A DNA stretch of 64,000 bases from Streptococcus australis ATCC 700641 (GTDB lineage: Bacteria > Bacillota > Bacilli > Lactobacillales > Streptococcaceae), in assembly GCF_000186465.1 (NCBI RefSeq), contig NZ_GL636091.1, forward strand, positions 822,849-886,848, in the 5' to 3' direction. This document shows positions 19,160 to 28,190 of the stretch, piece after piece (the first letter of the stretch is position 1; each line of letters opens with the position of its first letter). Both the position numbers and the translations under genes were made by a program. A model generated the notes under the pieces. The model ran no database searches. It saw nothing but the letters and a program-made list of their open reading frames with translations, and was not told the origin of the DNA.

Positions 19160-19573
19160 TTAAGCTGTTTTCTCCACCCAGACACTGCGGACAAAGAAGA
19201 GGCTGATGAGGGCAAGGGCTAGAAGGATCCCTGCAACATAATAGTAGGGTTGGTCGAGAGTTGTTGAACGACCAGAGAGGTTAACAATACCTCGGTAGAG
19301 GGCTCCAGCAGTTGCCGTGGCGACAGCTGAGTTCCAAAGATTAAGAGTGATTCGAGAAAGGCCTTTTACCACTAGTTGCAGAGCTACGAGCAGGGCGCCA
19401 CCAATCAAAGGGATCAAGAAGAGGTAGTGCATGAAGGCAGAGGTTTCGCCAAAACTAAAGTGTTCGTAGATGCGACTCCCGACGAAGAAGAAAGCCGAGA
19501 TAAGAATGTACCAGAGGATGGTCTTTTTCAACCGTTGTTTGATAGGATTAGTAACCGATGTAGACAATGTCAC
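19160..19573 (-). CDS. Small membrane protein, four predicted TM segments
   Basis: 137 residues; not recognised as a named family. Hydrophobic stretches lie at about 20-36, 47-68, 78-95 and 111-128, with a basic N-terminus and the conserved-looking segment LYRGIVNLSGRSTTLDQPYYY before the last TM. Its start lies inside the end of the phosphodiester-glycosidase gene (26-base overlap), so it is probably translationally coupled to it. The context points to a role with the glycosyltransferase/glycosidase pair at the membrane, but no function can be assigned from sequence. Confidence 0.8.
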   Translation of the reverse strand: MTLSTSVTNPIKQRLKKTILWYILISAFFFVGSRIYEHFSFGETSAFMHYLFLIPLIGGALLVALQLVVKGLSRITLNLWNSAVATATAGALYRGIVNLSGRSTTLDQPYYYVAGILLALALISLFFVRSVWVEKTA

Positions 19574-20450
19574 TCACCGCCCTTTCTGAGATAGTACCAT
19601 TTGTAGTTGGTTTGTTAATAACTTGGCCATTGAAGTAGAGGGTAGAAGATCCACCACCATCCAGGTTGTAGGCTGTTTTAACGCCATACGATTTCATCAC
19701 TTCCGCTAATTGGTAGAGAGAAAGCCCTTCACTTTCAGAAGTCCGTCCATCTGATACGACGATGATGTAGTGATTCTCATCGATGATCCCAATGGCTGTT
19801 CGTGGATTAGAGGCCATGGATTGCCCCACCTCTGAGTTAGTATCGACAGTTATTTCCCCATTTTCAACCAAGGAAGGTCCGAAGGCAAGGAGATTAACAA
19901 CCCCGTCTTTGACCAACTGATCCGCAGAGATTTCGTCTTCGTAGATAATTTTGAAGGAACCATCCTTGTAAATGGCTAAGTCGCCATTGCTAGAGTCTTC
20001 ACGAACCGTATCGCGATAAACCACTCCGTTTCGGATGACATAGCCGGTGCTATTGGCTCCGTAGTAGTCTCCATTGACGGCTAGAATGGCATTATTCTCA
20101 GCTGCAGTGACAGAGGTCTTAGCTGTCACGTTTGTTCCATAGGTATTTTGGGCTAGAGCCGTCTTGAGATAGTCTGAGGAGCTAAGCGTAATATCTGCAA
20201 TGTAAACCTGAGTGTTTTCAACTGTTTTTTCTGTCAAGTTTACCTGGATATTGTCATCCGTATAGCTAGTATCGGTTGTTGTAGCTGAAGCAGCTGCTTT
20301 TTTGGCCGCCGTGGTATCCGATGTGGTCGCACTAACGGTTTGGATGGCATCTGATAAGACGAAGGTCTTAAGCATAGAATAGCTGAAGGAGCTTGTTAGC
20401 AGGATACCAAAACAAGCAGCATAGGTATACGATTTTTTAAAGAATTTCAT
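19548..20450 (-). CDS. Phosphodiester glycosidase (NAGPA) family protein
   Basis: 300 residues. A basic start and hydrophobic segment (about 8-35) form a signal anchor, followed by an Ala/Thr-rich linker and a NAGPA-type domain (about 80-300). Characteristic segments are ENNAILAVNGDYYG, NPRTAIGIIDENHYIIVVSDGR and AYNLDGGGSSTLYFNG, the last being the family's signature. Family members remove N-acetylglucosamine or similar sugars linked through a phosphodiester; bacterial ones act outside the membrane on cell-surface polymers. The start overlaps the upstream glycosyltransferase gene by 14 bases and the end overlaps the next gene by 26 bases, so all three are likely co-translated. The substrate is unknown. 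Confidence 0.88.
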   Translation of the reverse strand: MKFFKKSYTYAACFGILLTSSFSYSMLKTFVLSDAIQTVSATTSDTTAAKKAAASATTTDTSYTDDNIQVNLTEKTVENTQVYIADITLSSSDYLKTALAQNTYGTNVTAKTSVTAAENNAILAVNGDYYGANSTGYVIRNGVVYRDTVREDSSNGDLAIYKDGSFKIIYEDEISADQLVKDGVVNLLAFGPSLVENGEITVDTNSEVGQSMASNPRTAIGIIDENHYIIVVSDGRTSESEGLSLYQLAEVMKSYGVKTAYNLDGGGSSTLYFNGQVINKPTTNGTISERAVSDIVYIGY

Positions 20451-21489
20451 GAGTAGGTGCAGTCCTTTCCTTGAAAATGATTTTTTTCTGAATCAGCCAT
20501 GAGACGACGAAAAGCAAGAGTCCGACGATCACTTTGCTGAGGAGCAAATGAAGACCGAAGCTTGTATAGAAGAGTCGAATCAAGAGGGTATCGAGAATAA
20601 AGAGTCCAATCGCAAGTCCCAAGTAACCACTTCCGGTTCGAGCCAGGCTGTCTTTGTTCTTAAAGACGAAACGTTTGTTGGTCGAGTAGTTAAAGATAGA
20701 GCTAGCCACACGAGCGATCCCGTTGGCAAGGAGGATCCGAAGGCTAATCGGCACAGCCATCATTACGAAAAGGAAGAAGGCGTAGACCAGATAGTCAACG
20801 ATAAAGCTACTCAGGGAAGAGAGGGCAAATTTAAACATGTCCTTGTAGATCATAAGGCCGTCTCGAATAGGGCGGAAGTGGGACCCTTCATTGTCATTGA
20901 TATAGACTGTTTCGATCGGAACTTCCAAGATGGGGAAGGCCTTGCTAGCTGCAAGAAGTACATTCATTTCGTACTCATACCGTTGACCCTCAATTTCTAA
21001 CATAAAGGGGATCATGTTGGTTGTAAAGGCTCGAAGGCCAGTCTGGGTATCTGTCACAGCGACCCCTGTTTGTTGCTTGAACAAGAAGCGGGTCAATTTA
21101 TTTCCAAAAGCAGAACGCAAAGGAACCTTGCCTGAAAAGGCGCGTGCCCCTAGAACCAATTGATTCGGATTATCTTGCGACTGGTTGGCCACGCGGAAGA
21201 TATCCCAAACCTTATGTTGGCCATCGGCATCGGCAGTGATGACTGTACCGTATTGCCCTTGCTCTTGAATGTAAGTGTAGGCTGTTTTGAGAGCCCCTCC
21301 TTTTCCAAGGTTCACTTCGTGGTGAAGGACTGTGGCTAATCCGTCTAATTTTTCAAAAATAGCCTGGCACTCCTCAGAACTACCATCGTCCACAACGATA
21401 ATGGAGAAGTCACATTTTTCTCTCAGTTTTTTCACCAGTTTGAGAAGTTTTTGATCAGGTTGATAAGCGGGGATGACTAAATAATTCAT
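20437..21489 (-). CDS. Glycosyltransferase family 2 fused to GtrA-like membrane domain
   Basis: 350 residues. The N-terminal GT2 domain (about 1-225) has VVDDGSSEE, NLGKGGALKTAY and TADADGQHK (DXD-like), typical of polyprenyl-phosphate sugar transferases. The C-terminal part (about 230-345) has four hydrophobic segments and FNYSTNKRFVFKNK, the mark of GtrA-type lipid-sugar flippases. The fusion suggests making and then flipping a polyprenyl-phosphate sugar. I chose the ATG at 21489 (MNYLVIPAYQPDQ), preceded by GAGGAAC, over the upstream ATG at 21537. It is the first gene of a leftward operon with the NAGPA-type glycosidase and a small membrane protein. Confidence 0.9.
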   Translation of the reverse strand: MNYLVIPAYQPDQKLLKLVKKLREKCDFSIIVVDDGSSEECQAIFEKLDGLATVLHHEVNLGKGGALKTAYTYIQEQGQYGTVITADADGQHKVWDIFRVANQSQDNPNQLVLGARAFSGKVPLRSAFGNKLTRFLFKQQTGVAVTDTQTGLRAFTTNMIPFMLEIEGQRYEYEMNVLLAASKAFPILEVPIETVYINDNEGSHFRPIRDGLMIYKDMFKFALSSLSSFIVDYLVYAFFLFVMMAVPISLRILLANGIARVASSIFNYSTNKRFVFKNKDSLARTGSGYLGLAIGLFILDTLLIRLFYTSFGLHLLLSKVIVGLLLFVVSWLIQKKIIFKERTAPTHEIL

Positions 21490-21664
21490 AACCGTTCCTC
21501 GTTTCTTGTTTGTGATGAAGGTAGTATAACGGCCCATTCTTAAAGCTAACTGATATCAGTTTTCTTTAAGGAAAGGGAGAGATTTCCTTGCTGTATAAAA
21601 ACTAGAGAAAATAATAGAAGAAAGATAAATCTTCTCAAAAAGAATTAAGAGAAGGTATTTTTAC

Positions 21665-21693
21665 TTGCCATCTATCCTAAAGTCTGGTATAAT
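21665..21693 (+). promoter_or_regulatory. rpsF-ssb-rpsR promoter
   Basis: TTGCCA (21665-21670), a 17-base spacer, then TATAAT (21688-21693) with a TGG extension. Transcription would start near 21700 and leave a leader of about 68 bases. Confidence 0.9.
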
Positions 21694-21718
21694 AGTTTCT
21701 TGTGAGCAAACCTCACTT

Positions 21719-21740
21719 ACCCCTTGCAAAGACTTGGGGT
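21719..21740 (+). promoter_or_regulatory. Hairpin in the rpsF leader
   Basis: ACCCC (21719-21723) pairs with GGGGT (21736-21740), just before the rpsF ribosome site. This is where the S6:S18 autoregulatory leader is found in many bacteria, but I do not see the CCG bulge typical of that motif, so the identity is open. Confidence 0.35.
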
Positions 21741-21767
21741 CATTAGACCAAAAGGAGGAACATATCA

Positions 21768-22058
21768 ATGGCTAAATACGAAATTCTTTATATTATTCGT
21801 CCAAACATTGAAGAAGAAGCTAAAAACGCTTTGGTAGCACGCTTTGACTCTATCTTGACTGACAACGGTGCAACTGTTGTTGAATCAAAAGATTGGGAAA
21901 AACGTCGTCTTGCATACGAAATCCAAGATTTCCGTGAAGGACTTTACCACATCGTAAACGTTGAAGCGAACGACGATGCAGCTCTTAACGAGTTCGACCG
22001 TCTTTCAAAAATCAACGGTGACATTCTTCGTCACATGATCGTAAAAGTTGATGCGTAA
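21768..22058 (+). CDS. rpsF: 30S ribosomal protein S6
   Basis: 96 residues, the standard length for bacterial S6. The start [19 protein letters not shown] and the segments [17 protein letters not shown] and [11 protein letters not shown] are conserved. S6 binds 16S rRNA in the platform together with S18. It opens the rpsF-ssb-rpsR operon, with a strong promoter and AGGAGG 8 bases before the ATG. Codon use is highly biased, as expected for a ribosomal gene. Confidence 0.98.
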   Translation: MAKYEILYIIRPNIEEEAKNALVARFDSILTDNGATVVESKDWEKRRLAYEIQDFREGLYHIVNVEANDDAALNEFDRLSKINGDILRHMIVKVDA

Positions 22059-22084
22059 GCCCTAACGAATAAAGAAGGTGACTA

Positions 22085-22579
22085 ATGATTAACAATGTTG
22101 TACTTGTAGGTCGTATGACTCGAGATGCTGAACTTCGTTATACCCCTCAAAATCAGGCTGTTGCGACATTCTCACTCGCGGTTAACCGTAATTTTAAAAA
22201 CCAAAATGGTGAACGAGATGCGGACTTTATCAACTGTGTGATTTGGCGTCAACAAGCTGAAAATTTAGCGAATTGGGCTAAAAAGGGTGCCTTAGTTGGG
22301 ATTACAGGTCGTATCCAGACTCGTAATTATGAGAATCAGCAAGGTCAACGTGTTTATGTCACTGAAGTCGTAGCGGACAGCTTCCAATTGTTGGAAAGCC
22401 GCGCGAATCGTGAAGGACAAGCAGGTGGTGGTTATGCTTCAGCTGGAGGATTTGCAGGAAATGCAGCTCCAAGCTTTGGAGGATCTGAACCATCAAATGC
22501 AACACCAAACTTTGGACGTGATGACAATCCATTCGGAGCTAATCCAATGGACATCTCGGATGACGATCTACCATTCTAA
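22085..22579 (+). CDS. ssb: Single-stranded DNA-binding protein
   Basis: 164 residues. The OB fold (about 1-105) begins [21 protein letters not shown] and includes [22 protein letters not shown] Gly/Ala/Asn-rich flexible linker follows, and the acidic tip ends DISDDDLPF, the docking peptide for repair and replication partners. It lies between rpsF and rpsR, the usual arrangement in Firmicutes, 26 bases after rpsF with its own AAGGTGA site. Confidence 0.98.
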   Translation: MINNVVLVGRMTRDAELRYTPQNQAVATFSLAVNRNFKNQNGERDADFINCVIWRQQAENLANWAKKGALVGITGRIQTRNYENQQGQRVYVTEVVADSFQLLESRANREGQAGGGYASAGGFAGNAAPSFGGSEPSNATPNFGRDDNPFGANPMDISDDDLPF

Positions 22580-22620
22580 GAATGGGTTTAACGAATTAAA
22601 ACTATAAAGGAGAAATAAAC

Positions 22621-22860
22621 ATGGCTCAACAACGTCGTGGCGGATTCAAACGCCGTAAAAAAGTTGATTACATCGCAGCAAACAAAATTGAATATGTTGA
22701 TTACAAAGATACTGAGCTTCTTAGCCGTTTCGTTTCAGAACGTGGGAAAATCCTTCCTCGTCGTGTAACTGGAACTTCAGCGAAGAACCAACGTAAAGTA
22801 ACAACAGCTATCAAACGCGCTCGCGTAATGGCTTTGATGCCTTTCGTAAACGAAGATTAA
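22621..22860 (+). CDS. rpsR: 30S ribosomal protein S18
   Basis: 79 residues, full length. [22 protein letters not shown] and the basic [26 protein letters not shown] core are conserved. S18 forms a heterodimer with S6 on the 30S platform. It is the last gene of the operon and is followed by an unusual run of terminator-like hairpins. Confidence 0.98.
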   Translation: MAQQRRGGFKRRKKVDYIAANKIEYVDYKDTELLSRFVSERGKILPRRVTGTSAKNQRKVTTAIKRARVMALMPFVNED

Positions 22861-22861
22861 A

Positions 22862-22980
22862 GAAAAGACCCTTATGGGTCTTTTTTTCAGGTCCAGTGGA
22901 CCTCTTTTTCAGACCCTTTTGGATCTTTTTTGCGAGCATAGAAATGTGATAGTGAGTTAGGTCCGGGTGGCCCTCTTTGA
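22862..22980 (+). terminator. Tandem array of four terminator-like hairpins
   Basis: (a) AAAGACCC/GGGTCTTT (22864-22883) with T tail; (b) AGGTCC/GGACCT (22889-22903) with CTTTTTC; (c) AGACCC/GGATCT (22911-22926), one mismatch, with T5; (d) AGGTCC/GGCCCT (22959-22974), one mismatch, with CTTTGA. The first is a standard strong terminator for rpsR; the others look like degenerate copies. Confidence 0.75.
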
Positions 22981-23000
22981 CCTTTCCCAAGCTCTAATTA

Positions 23001-23009
23001 TGCTATAAT
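23001..23009 (+). promoter_or_regulatory. Extended -10 promoter of the acetyltransferase gene
   Basis: TGCTATAAT (23001-23009) is an extended -10; no -35 stands at normal spacing. The start codon is 31 bases downstream. Confidence 0.6.
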
Positions 23010-23039
23010 GAGGGGGAGAAAGGTATCAAGGAGCGCAAC

Positions 23040-23561
23040 ATGAAGGAAAGCACAATCATCAGAAGTATGATGGAGTATGATATTGAAGGGATCTCTCAAG
23101 CCTTTATCCACCAAGGGTGGCCGGGTAGAGAGGATATCTTGGCCAGCTATTTTCAGGATCAGGAGAACGGAAAGAGAGACGTATTAGTAGCTGAGTCGGA
23201 TGGATTTGTGGCAGGTTATATCACTATATTGCCTGCTGCTAAGCACGGCCCTTTCGTGGGAGTCTATCCAGAACTTTCAGATTTCAATGTCTTTGAGCCT
23301 TTTCAAAATCAAGGTATTGGAAATCTCTTGATGGAAGAAGCGGAAAAACGAGTTAAACTCGTATCGGATAAGGTGACGCTTGGTGTTGGGCTCCACTCAG
23401 GTTATGGACCTGCTCAGAGATTGTACATCAAACGAGGTTATATTCCAGATGGTTCGGGAGTTTGGTTTAGGGATCAGCCCTTGGCCCCTTACAGTTCTTG
23501 TGAAAACAATGATGACTTAGTCCTCTATTTTTCAAAAAGATTGAACAAGAACATGCAGTAA
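23040..23561 (+). CDS. GNAT family N-acetyltransferase
   Basis: 173 residues with the GNAT fold in order: an N-terminal strand-helix part (MMEYDIEGISQAFIHQGWPG), the central strand (VLVAESDGFVAGYITI) and the acetyl-CoA loop FEPFQNQGIGNLLMEEAEKR, which matches Q/RxxGxG/A. The C-terminal GYGPAQRLYIKRGYIPDGSGVWF is the usual final helix-strand of the family. The acceptor substrate cannot be told. It has its own extended -10 promoter and a bidirectional terminator after it. The ribosome site is AAGGAG. Confidence 0.9.
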   Translation: MKESTIIRSMMEYDIEGISQAFIHQGWPGREDILASYFQDQENGKRDVLVAESDGFVAGYITILPAAKHGPFVGVYPELSDFNVFEPFQNQGIGNLLMEEAEKRVKLVSDKVTLGVGLHSGYGPAQRLYIKRGYIPDGSGVWFRDQPLAPYSSCENNDDLVLYFSKRLNKNMQ

Positions 23562-23565
23562 AACA

Positions 23566-23595
23566 AAAACGGATGAAAACTTCATCCGTTTATTT
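23566..23595. terminator. Bidirectional intrinsic terminator
   Basis: AAACGGATGAA (23567-23577) pairs with TTCATCCGTTT (23581-23591) around a 3-base loop. It serves the acetyltransferase gene and the converging DUF1129 gene. Confidence 0.92.
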
Positions 23596-24270
23596 TTAGC
23601 GTCGTTGAGGTGCTGTATTGGCGCTCTTGATATTGTATTTTTTCTTCAAATAGTAGCGGAGGAGAAGAGCCCCACCACCGAGTAAGAGCATGAACCAGTT
23701 TGGTACACGCGGGTTGAGGAATTGTGGGAGTAAAGCAGTGACCATGAGAATCACAACCCAAAGGATCATGGCTAACATTAGGATAGGAAGTGACTTGGTT
23801 AAAGCAGGCCGTTTCATTCCACGTTTAGAAACTTCGTAGTATTGGTAGAAGTAGTAATACATCAAATAGAGCACAACCCCACCAGCCAAGCTACCAAGAG
23901 CCAATGTGAGGAGTCCATAAGTGGTTCCCTGAGGAGCAAATAAGTTCATGAAGGCTGAAATAGCAGCAAAGAGACCAAAGACGAGAAGGAAAGAATCTGT
24001 GATCATAAGATGAGGAGCATCATTCTCTTTTGGATGCTCTTTTTCGTAGCGTTCCTGATCACTAAAAGCATTGGCCCAAACAGTTGGCGCTCCAAAGAGA
24101 GTTCGCGCCGTTACTCCTTTTGGTTGGTTTTCAAAGATAGCTGGAAGAATTTCTTCAATCAGGCTAGTAGCCTCTTCTTCTGTTTTGCCGTTTTCAATCA
24201 ATTGGTGTTTAGCGATGCGAACGAATTCTTGATTCTTTTTACTTAATTGGGTCAAATCAAATTGAGACAT
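23596..24270 (-). CDS. DUF1129 family membrane protein
   Basis: 224 residues. A soluble N-terminal part (about 1-85) is rich in charged helices (LTQLSKKNQEFVRIAKHQLIENGKTEEEA, a coiled-coil-like start) and includes GVTARTLFGAP, typical of DUF1129 proteins. Four hydrophobic segments follow (about 91-110, 118-140, 162-184, 192-206), and the end is basic. The function of the family is unknown. It lies 28 bases after corA on the same strand and is likely co-transcribed with it. Confidence 0.85.
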   Translation of the reverse strand: MSQFDLTQLSKKNQEFVRIAKHQLIENGKTEEEATSLIEEILPAIFENQPKGVTARTLFGAPTVWANAFSDQERYEKEHPKENDAPHLMITDSFLLVFGLFAAISAFMNLFAPQGTTYGLLTLALGSLAGGVVLYLMYYYFYQYYEVSKRGMKRPALTKSLPILMLAMILWVVILMVTALLPQFLNPRVPNWFMLLLGGGALLLRYYLKKKYNIKSANTAPQRR

Positions 24271-24298
24271 AAATACTCCTTAGTGTTATTAGTAGGTG

Positions 24299-25243
24299 TT
24301 AGAACCATTTTTTATGGATGAGGTAGACAACGAGCGATCCGGTCATGGCAAAGGCAATAAAGATAATGAGCCAGAAAGCATTAGGTTCTCCGTTGAGGGG
24401 GAGATCATTGTTTTTAAAGTTCATGCCATAAGCCGAGAAGATCATAGTTGGGATGGACATGACGATGGTCACCATGGCCAAGGTCTTCATGATATTATTC
24501 TGGTTGTTGGAGATGATCGATGCGAAGGTATCGGTCATAGAGTGGAGAATGTTTCCATAAATATCCGCCATCTCAATGGCCTGTTGGGTCTCGATCAAGG
24601 TATCTTCCAACAGATCCTCGTCTTCCAGGTATTTCTTGATGTTACTAGTGGCACTGGTCAATTTCTTGATCACGCGCTCATTGGTTTTCAGAGAGGCCTT
24701 GAAGTAGACGATGGTCTTTTCTAGCTCCATCAGTTCAATCAGCTCCTCATTACGCGTTGACTTGTGCAGTTGACTTTCAATCTGTTCACTCTTGCGATCC
24801 AAGGTACGAAGCGCGGTTAAGTAGAGCTCGGCATTGCGATAAAGGATCTGGAAGATGAAGCGGGATCGCATGAAGGTATAGAAATTCCGCAAGCGACGAT
24901 TGATAAAGGTGTCTAGGAGAGGTAACTCTTCCAAGCAAGTGGTGATGATAGCCTCTTCTGTTAGGATAATTCCCAAAGGGATGGTGACATAGTAGGTCTG
25001 ATTGTTCCGCTCTTCCTTGATGGGAACGTCTACGATGATCAAGGTATACTCATCTTCGATGGTCATACGGGACATTTCTTCCGCATCGAGTGGTGCTCGT
25101 AAGTCGGCAATATCGATGTTAAAAGCAGAGGCGATTTCCATCGATTCACTTTGGGAAGGATTGACAAGGTTGATCCAGCTACCGGGTTCCAGTGTCTCTA
25201 TTTCTTTAAATTCAGTCGTTGTCGATAAAAAGACCTGTTTCAT
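24299..25243 (-). CDS. corA: CorA family magnesium transporter
   Basis: 314 residues. A large cytosolic N-terminal domain (about 1-250) starts MKQVFLSTTTEF. Two C-terminal TM segments follow, the first ending in the GMN signature (YGMN, residues 272-275). The loop after GMN (FKNNDLPLNGE) and the basic C-terminal KKWF fit the family. CorA proteins form pentameric Mg2+ (Co2+/Ni2+) channels in the membrane. I chose the ATG at 25243, preceded by GGGGAGG, over the upstream start at 25384; the extra residues would be encoded in the promoter region of uvrA. DUF1129 follows on the same strand. Confidence 0.92.
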   Translation of the reverse strand: MKQVFLSTTTEFKEIETLEPGSWINLVNPSQSESMEIASAFNIDIADLRAPLDAEEMSRMTIEDEYTLIIVDVPIKEERNNQTYYVTIPLGIILTEEAIITTCLEELPLLDTFINRRLRNFYTFMRSRFIFQILYRNAELYLTALRTLDRKSEQIESQLHKSTRNEELIELMELEKTIVYFKASLKTNERVIKKLTSATSNIKKYLEDEDLLEDTLIETQQAIEMADIYGNILHSMTDTFASIISNNQNNIMKTLAMVTIVMSIPTMIFSAYGMNFKNNDLPLNGEPNAFWLIIFIAFAMTGSLVVYLIHKKWF

Positions 25244-25322
25244 GGTGCCTCCCCTTGTTTTTTTACACCTTAACATTATAACAGAAAAAGCACGCTTTTG
25301 GATAAAAGAATACTGAAAAATT

Positions 25323-25331
25323 TGATATAAT
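25323..25331 (+). promoter_or_regulatory. Extended -10 promoter of uvrA
   Basis: TGATATAAT (25323-25331) is an extended -10, 34 bases before the uvrA ATG. No good -35 at 17 bases. I saw no clear LexA-type or direct-repeat damage operator next to it. Confidence 0.65.
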
Positions 25332-25364
25332 GAAGGATAAATAAATTGATGAAAAGTGGAAGAA

Positions 25365-28190
25365 ATGCTCGATAAAATTGTCATTCATGGAGCGCGTGCT
25401 CATAATTTAAAAAATATTGATGTTGAAATCCCTCGAGATAAGCTGGTCGTGGTCACTGGTCTATCAGGTTCTGGGAAATCGAGCTTAGCCTTTGACACTC
25501 TCTATGCAGAAGGACAAAGACGTTATGTAGAGAGCCTGTCAGCTTATGCTCGTCAGTTTTTAGGAAATATGGAAAAACCCGATGTGGACTCGATTGATGG
25601 CCTAAGTCCAGCCATTTCCATTGACCAAAAAACAACCAGCAAAAATCCGCGGTCAACGGTTGGAACGACAACAGAAATTAACGATTACTTACGCCTTCTA
25701 TATGCTCGTGTGGGGACTCCTTACTGTATCAATGGCCATGGAGCGATTACGGCTTCTTCGGTCGAGCAGATTGTAGACCAAGTTTTGGAATTGCCAGAGC
25801 GCCAACGCCTGCAAATTCTAGCGCCCATCGTTCGTAAGAAAAAAGGCCAACATAAGAATATCATCGAAAAGGTGCAAAAAGACGGCTATGTCCGGGTGCG
25901 TGTGGATGGCGAGATCTTTGATGTGACAGAAGTCCCAGAATTATCCAAAAGCCAACAGCACACAATTGAGGTTGTCGTAGACCGGATTGTCATCAAAGAT
26001 GGCATTCGGTCCCGTCTCTTTGATTCGGTCGAAGCGGCCCTTCGGATCGCAGATGGCTACGTGGTCATCGATACCATGGACGAAAATGAACTGCTCTTTT
26101 CAGAGCATTATGCTTGCCCGGTTTGTGGCTTTACCGTCCCTGAGTTGGAACCTCGTCTCTTTTCATTTAATGCCCCCTTTGGCTCTTGTCCAGATTGTGA
26201 TGGACTAGGGATCAAGCTAGAGGTGGACTTGGATTTGGTTGTTCCAGATTCTAGCAAGACTCTCCGTGAAGGAGCACTAGCACCCTGGAATCCGATTTCT
26301 TCTAACTACTATCCTCAGATGTTGGAGCAGGCCATGATCCAGTTTGGGATTGATATGGACAAGCCATTTGAAGACTTGTCCCCAGAAGACCGACACTTGA
26401 TTTTCTATGGTTCTGAGGGCAAGGAATTCCATTTCCATTATGAGAATGAATTTGGTGGGGTTCGCGATATTGACATTCCTTTTGAAGGGGTCGTTACCAA
26501 TATTAATCGCCGTTACCACGAAACGTCTAGCGACTTTACTCGCAATCAGATGTTGTCCTACATGAATGAATTGACTTGTGTCACCTGCCATGGGTATCGC
26601 TTGAATGACCAGGCCTTGTCTGTCCGAGTAGGAGGAGAGAGGGGGCTACATATTGGGCAAATCTCTGACTTGTCCATTGAGGACCATCTTAAGGTGGTAG
26701 CTGATCTCAAATTAACCAAGAATGAGGAGACCATTGCTCGACCTATTCTCAAAGAAGTCAAGGATCGTTTGACCTTCTTGAACAATGTTGGCTTGAGCTA
26801 TCTGACCCTGTCTCGCTCGGCCGGGACTCTATCTGGGGGAGAGAGTCAGCGGATTCGCTTGGCGACCCAGATCGGCTCCAACCTCTCAGGTGTCCTCTAT
26901 ATCCTGGATGAGCCTTCGATCGGTCTTCATCAACGGGACAATGATCGCTTGATTGCTAGCCTCAAGAAGATGCGTGATTTGGGCAATACCTTGATCGTTG
27001 TCGAACACGATGAGGATACCATGAGAGAGGCTGATTACCTGATCGACGTCGGTCCAGGAGCCGGTGTCTTTGGAGGCGAGATTGTTGCGGCTGGAACGCC
27101 TAAGCAGGTAGCCCGCAATAGCAAATCCATCACTGGTCAGTACCTCTCTGGAAAACGGGCTATCCCTGTACCAACGGAACGACGGGTGGGCAACGGTCGC
27201 TTTATCGAATTGACAGGGGCTGCTGAAAATAACTTAAAAGAGGTGACCGCTCGCTTCCCGCTGGGCAAGTTCATTGCTGTTACTGGCGTTTCAGGCTCAG
27301 GCAAGTCAACCTTAGTCAACAGTATTTTGAAAAAAACGCTGGCGCAAAAGTTGAACCGCAATTCAGAGAAACCCGGGAAATACAAAACCATTTCAGGTGT
27401 CGAGCACATTGATCGACTGATTGATATCGACCAAAGTCCGATTGGCCGCACTCCACGCTCCAATCCGGCTACCTATACAGGTGTATTTGACGACATTCGT
27501 GACCTCTTTGCCCAAACCAATGAAGCCAAGATTAGAGGCTACAAAAAAGGCCGCTTTAGTTTCAACGTCAAAGGTGGCCGGTGTGAGGCTTGTTCGGGAG
27601 ATGGTATTATCAAGATTGAGATGCATTTCCTACCGGATGTCTATGTACCGTGTGAAGTCTGCCATGGGCGACGTTACAACAGTGAAACCTTAGAAGTTCA
27701 CTATAAAGAGAAGAATATCTCCCAGATTTTGGACATGACCGTCAATGATGCGGTGGATTTCTTTAAACATATTCCAAAGATTAATCGCAAATTACAAACC
27801 ATCAAGGATGTCGGTTTGGGCTATGTGACCCTGGGACAACCGGCAACGACGCTTTCTGGTGGAGAAGCCCAGCGGATGAAGTTGGCTTCAGAGCTTCATA
27901 AGCGCTCAACTGGCAAGTCCTTCTATATCTTGGATGAGCCGACAACAGGACTTCATACAGAGGATATCTCTCGTTTGCTCAAGGTTTTGGAACGCTTTGT
28001 GGATGATGGCAATACCGTTTTGGTTATTGAGCACAACTTAGATGTCATTAAGACAGCGGACCATATCATCGACTTAGGACCAGAAGGTGGAGTCGGTGGT
28101 GGCACCATTATTGCGACAGGAACACCAGAAGAAGTAGCCAGCAACCCAGCTAGCTTTACAGGACAGTATTTGAAAGGGAAATTACAATGA
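25365..28190 (+). CDS. uvrA: Excinuclease ABC subunit A
   Basis: 941 residues, normal length. It is the damage-recognition ATPase of nucleotide excision repair. Two ABC modules are visible: Walker [10 protein letters not shown] near residue 31 and GVSGSGKST near 641, each with an LSGGE signature ([26 protein letters not shown]) and Walker [10 protein letters not shown] / ILDEPTTGL. Zinc-binding cysteine pairs CPVCGF...CPDCDG and CEACSGDG...CEVCHGRR are intact. The ATG at 25365 ([18 protein letters not shown]) fits the family start better than the in-frame GTG at 25356. Its stop overlaps the next start (ATGA), so it is coupled to the M24 peptidase gene. Confidence 0.97.
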   Translation: MLDKIVIHGARAHNLKNIDVEIPRDKLVVVTGLSGSGKSSLAFDTLYAEGQRRYVESLSAYARQFLGNMEKPDVDSIDGLSPAISIDQKTTSKNPRSTVGTTTEINDYLRLLYARVGTPYCINGHGAITASSVEQIVDQVLELPERQRLQILAPIVRKKKGQHKNIIEKVQKDGYVRVRVDGEIFDVTEVPELSKSQQHTIEVVVDRIVIKDGIRSRLFDSVEAALRIADGYVVIDTMDENELLFSEHYACPVCGFTVPELEPRLFSFNAPFGSCPDCDGLGIKLEVDLDLVVPDSSKTLREGALAPWNPISSNYYPQMLEQAMIQFGIDMDKPFEDLSPEDRHLIFYGSEGKEFHFHYENEFGGVRDIDIPFEGVVTNINRRYHETSSDFTRNQMLSYMNELTCVTCHGYRLNDQALSVRVGGERGLHIGQISDLSIEDHLKVVADLKLTKNEETIARPILKEVKDRLTFLNNVGLSYLTLSRSAGTLSGGESQRIRLATQIGSNLSGVLYILDEPSIGLHQRDNDRLIASLKKMRDLGNTLIVVEHDEDTMREADYLIDVGPGAGVFGGEIVAAGTPKQVARNSKSITGQYLSGKRAIPVPTERRVGNGRFIELTGAAENNLKEVTARFPLGKFIAVTGVSGSGKSTLVNSILKKTLAQKLNRNSEKPGKYKTISGVEHIDRLIDIDQSPIGRTPRSNPATYTGVFDDIRDLFAQTNEAKIRGYKKGRFSFNVKGGRCEACSGDGIIKIEMHFLPDVYVPCEVCHGRRYNSETLEVHYKEKNISQILDMTVNDAVDFFKHIPKINRKLQTIKDVGLGYVTLGQPATTLSGGEAQRMKLASELHKRSTGKSFYILDEPTTGLHTEDISRLLKVLERFVDDGNTVLVIEHNLDVIKTADHIIDLGPEGGVGGGTIIATGTPEEVASNPASFTGQYLKGKLQ

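Noticed and set aside
21695-21767. S6:S18 autoregulatory leader
   Set aside because: A hairpin is present at the right place but the typical CCG bulge is not visible; kept only as a low-confidence hairpin.
25244-25384. N-terminal extension of CorA
   Set aside because: The extra 47 residues lie over the uvrA promoter and lack similarity; MKQVF at 25243 has a strong ribosome site.
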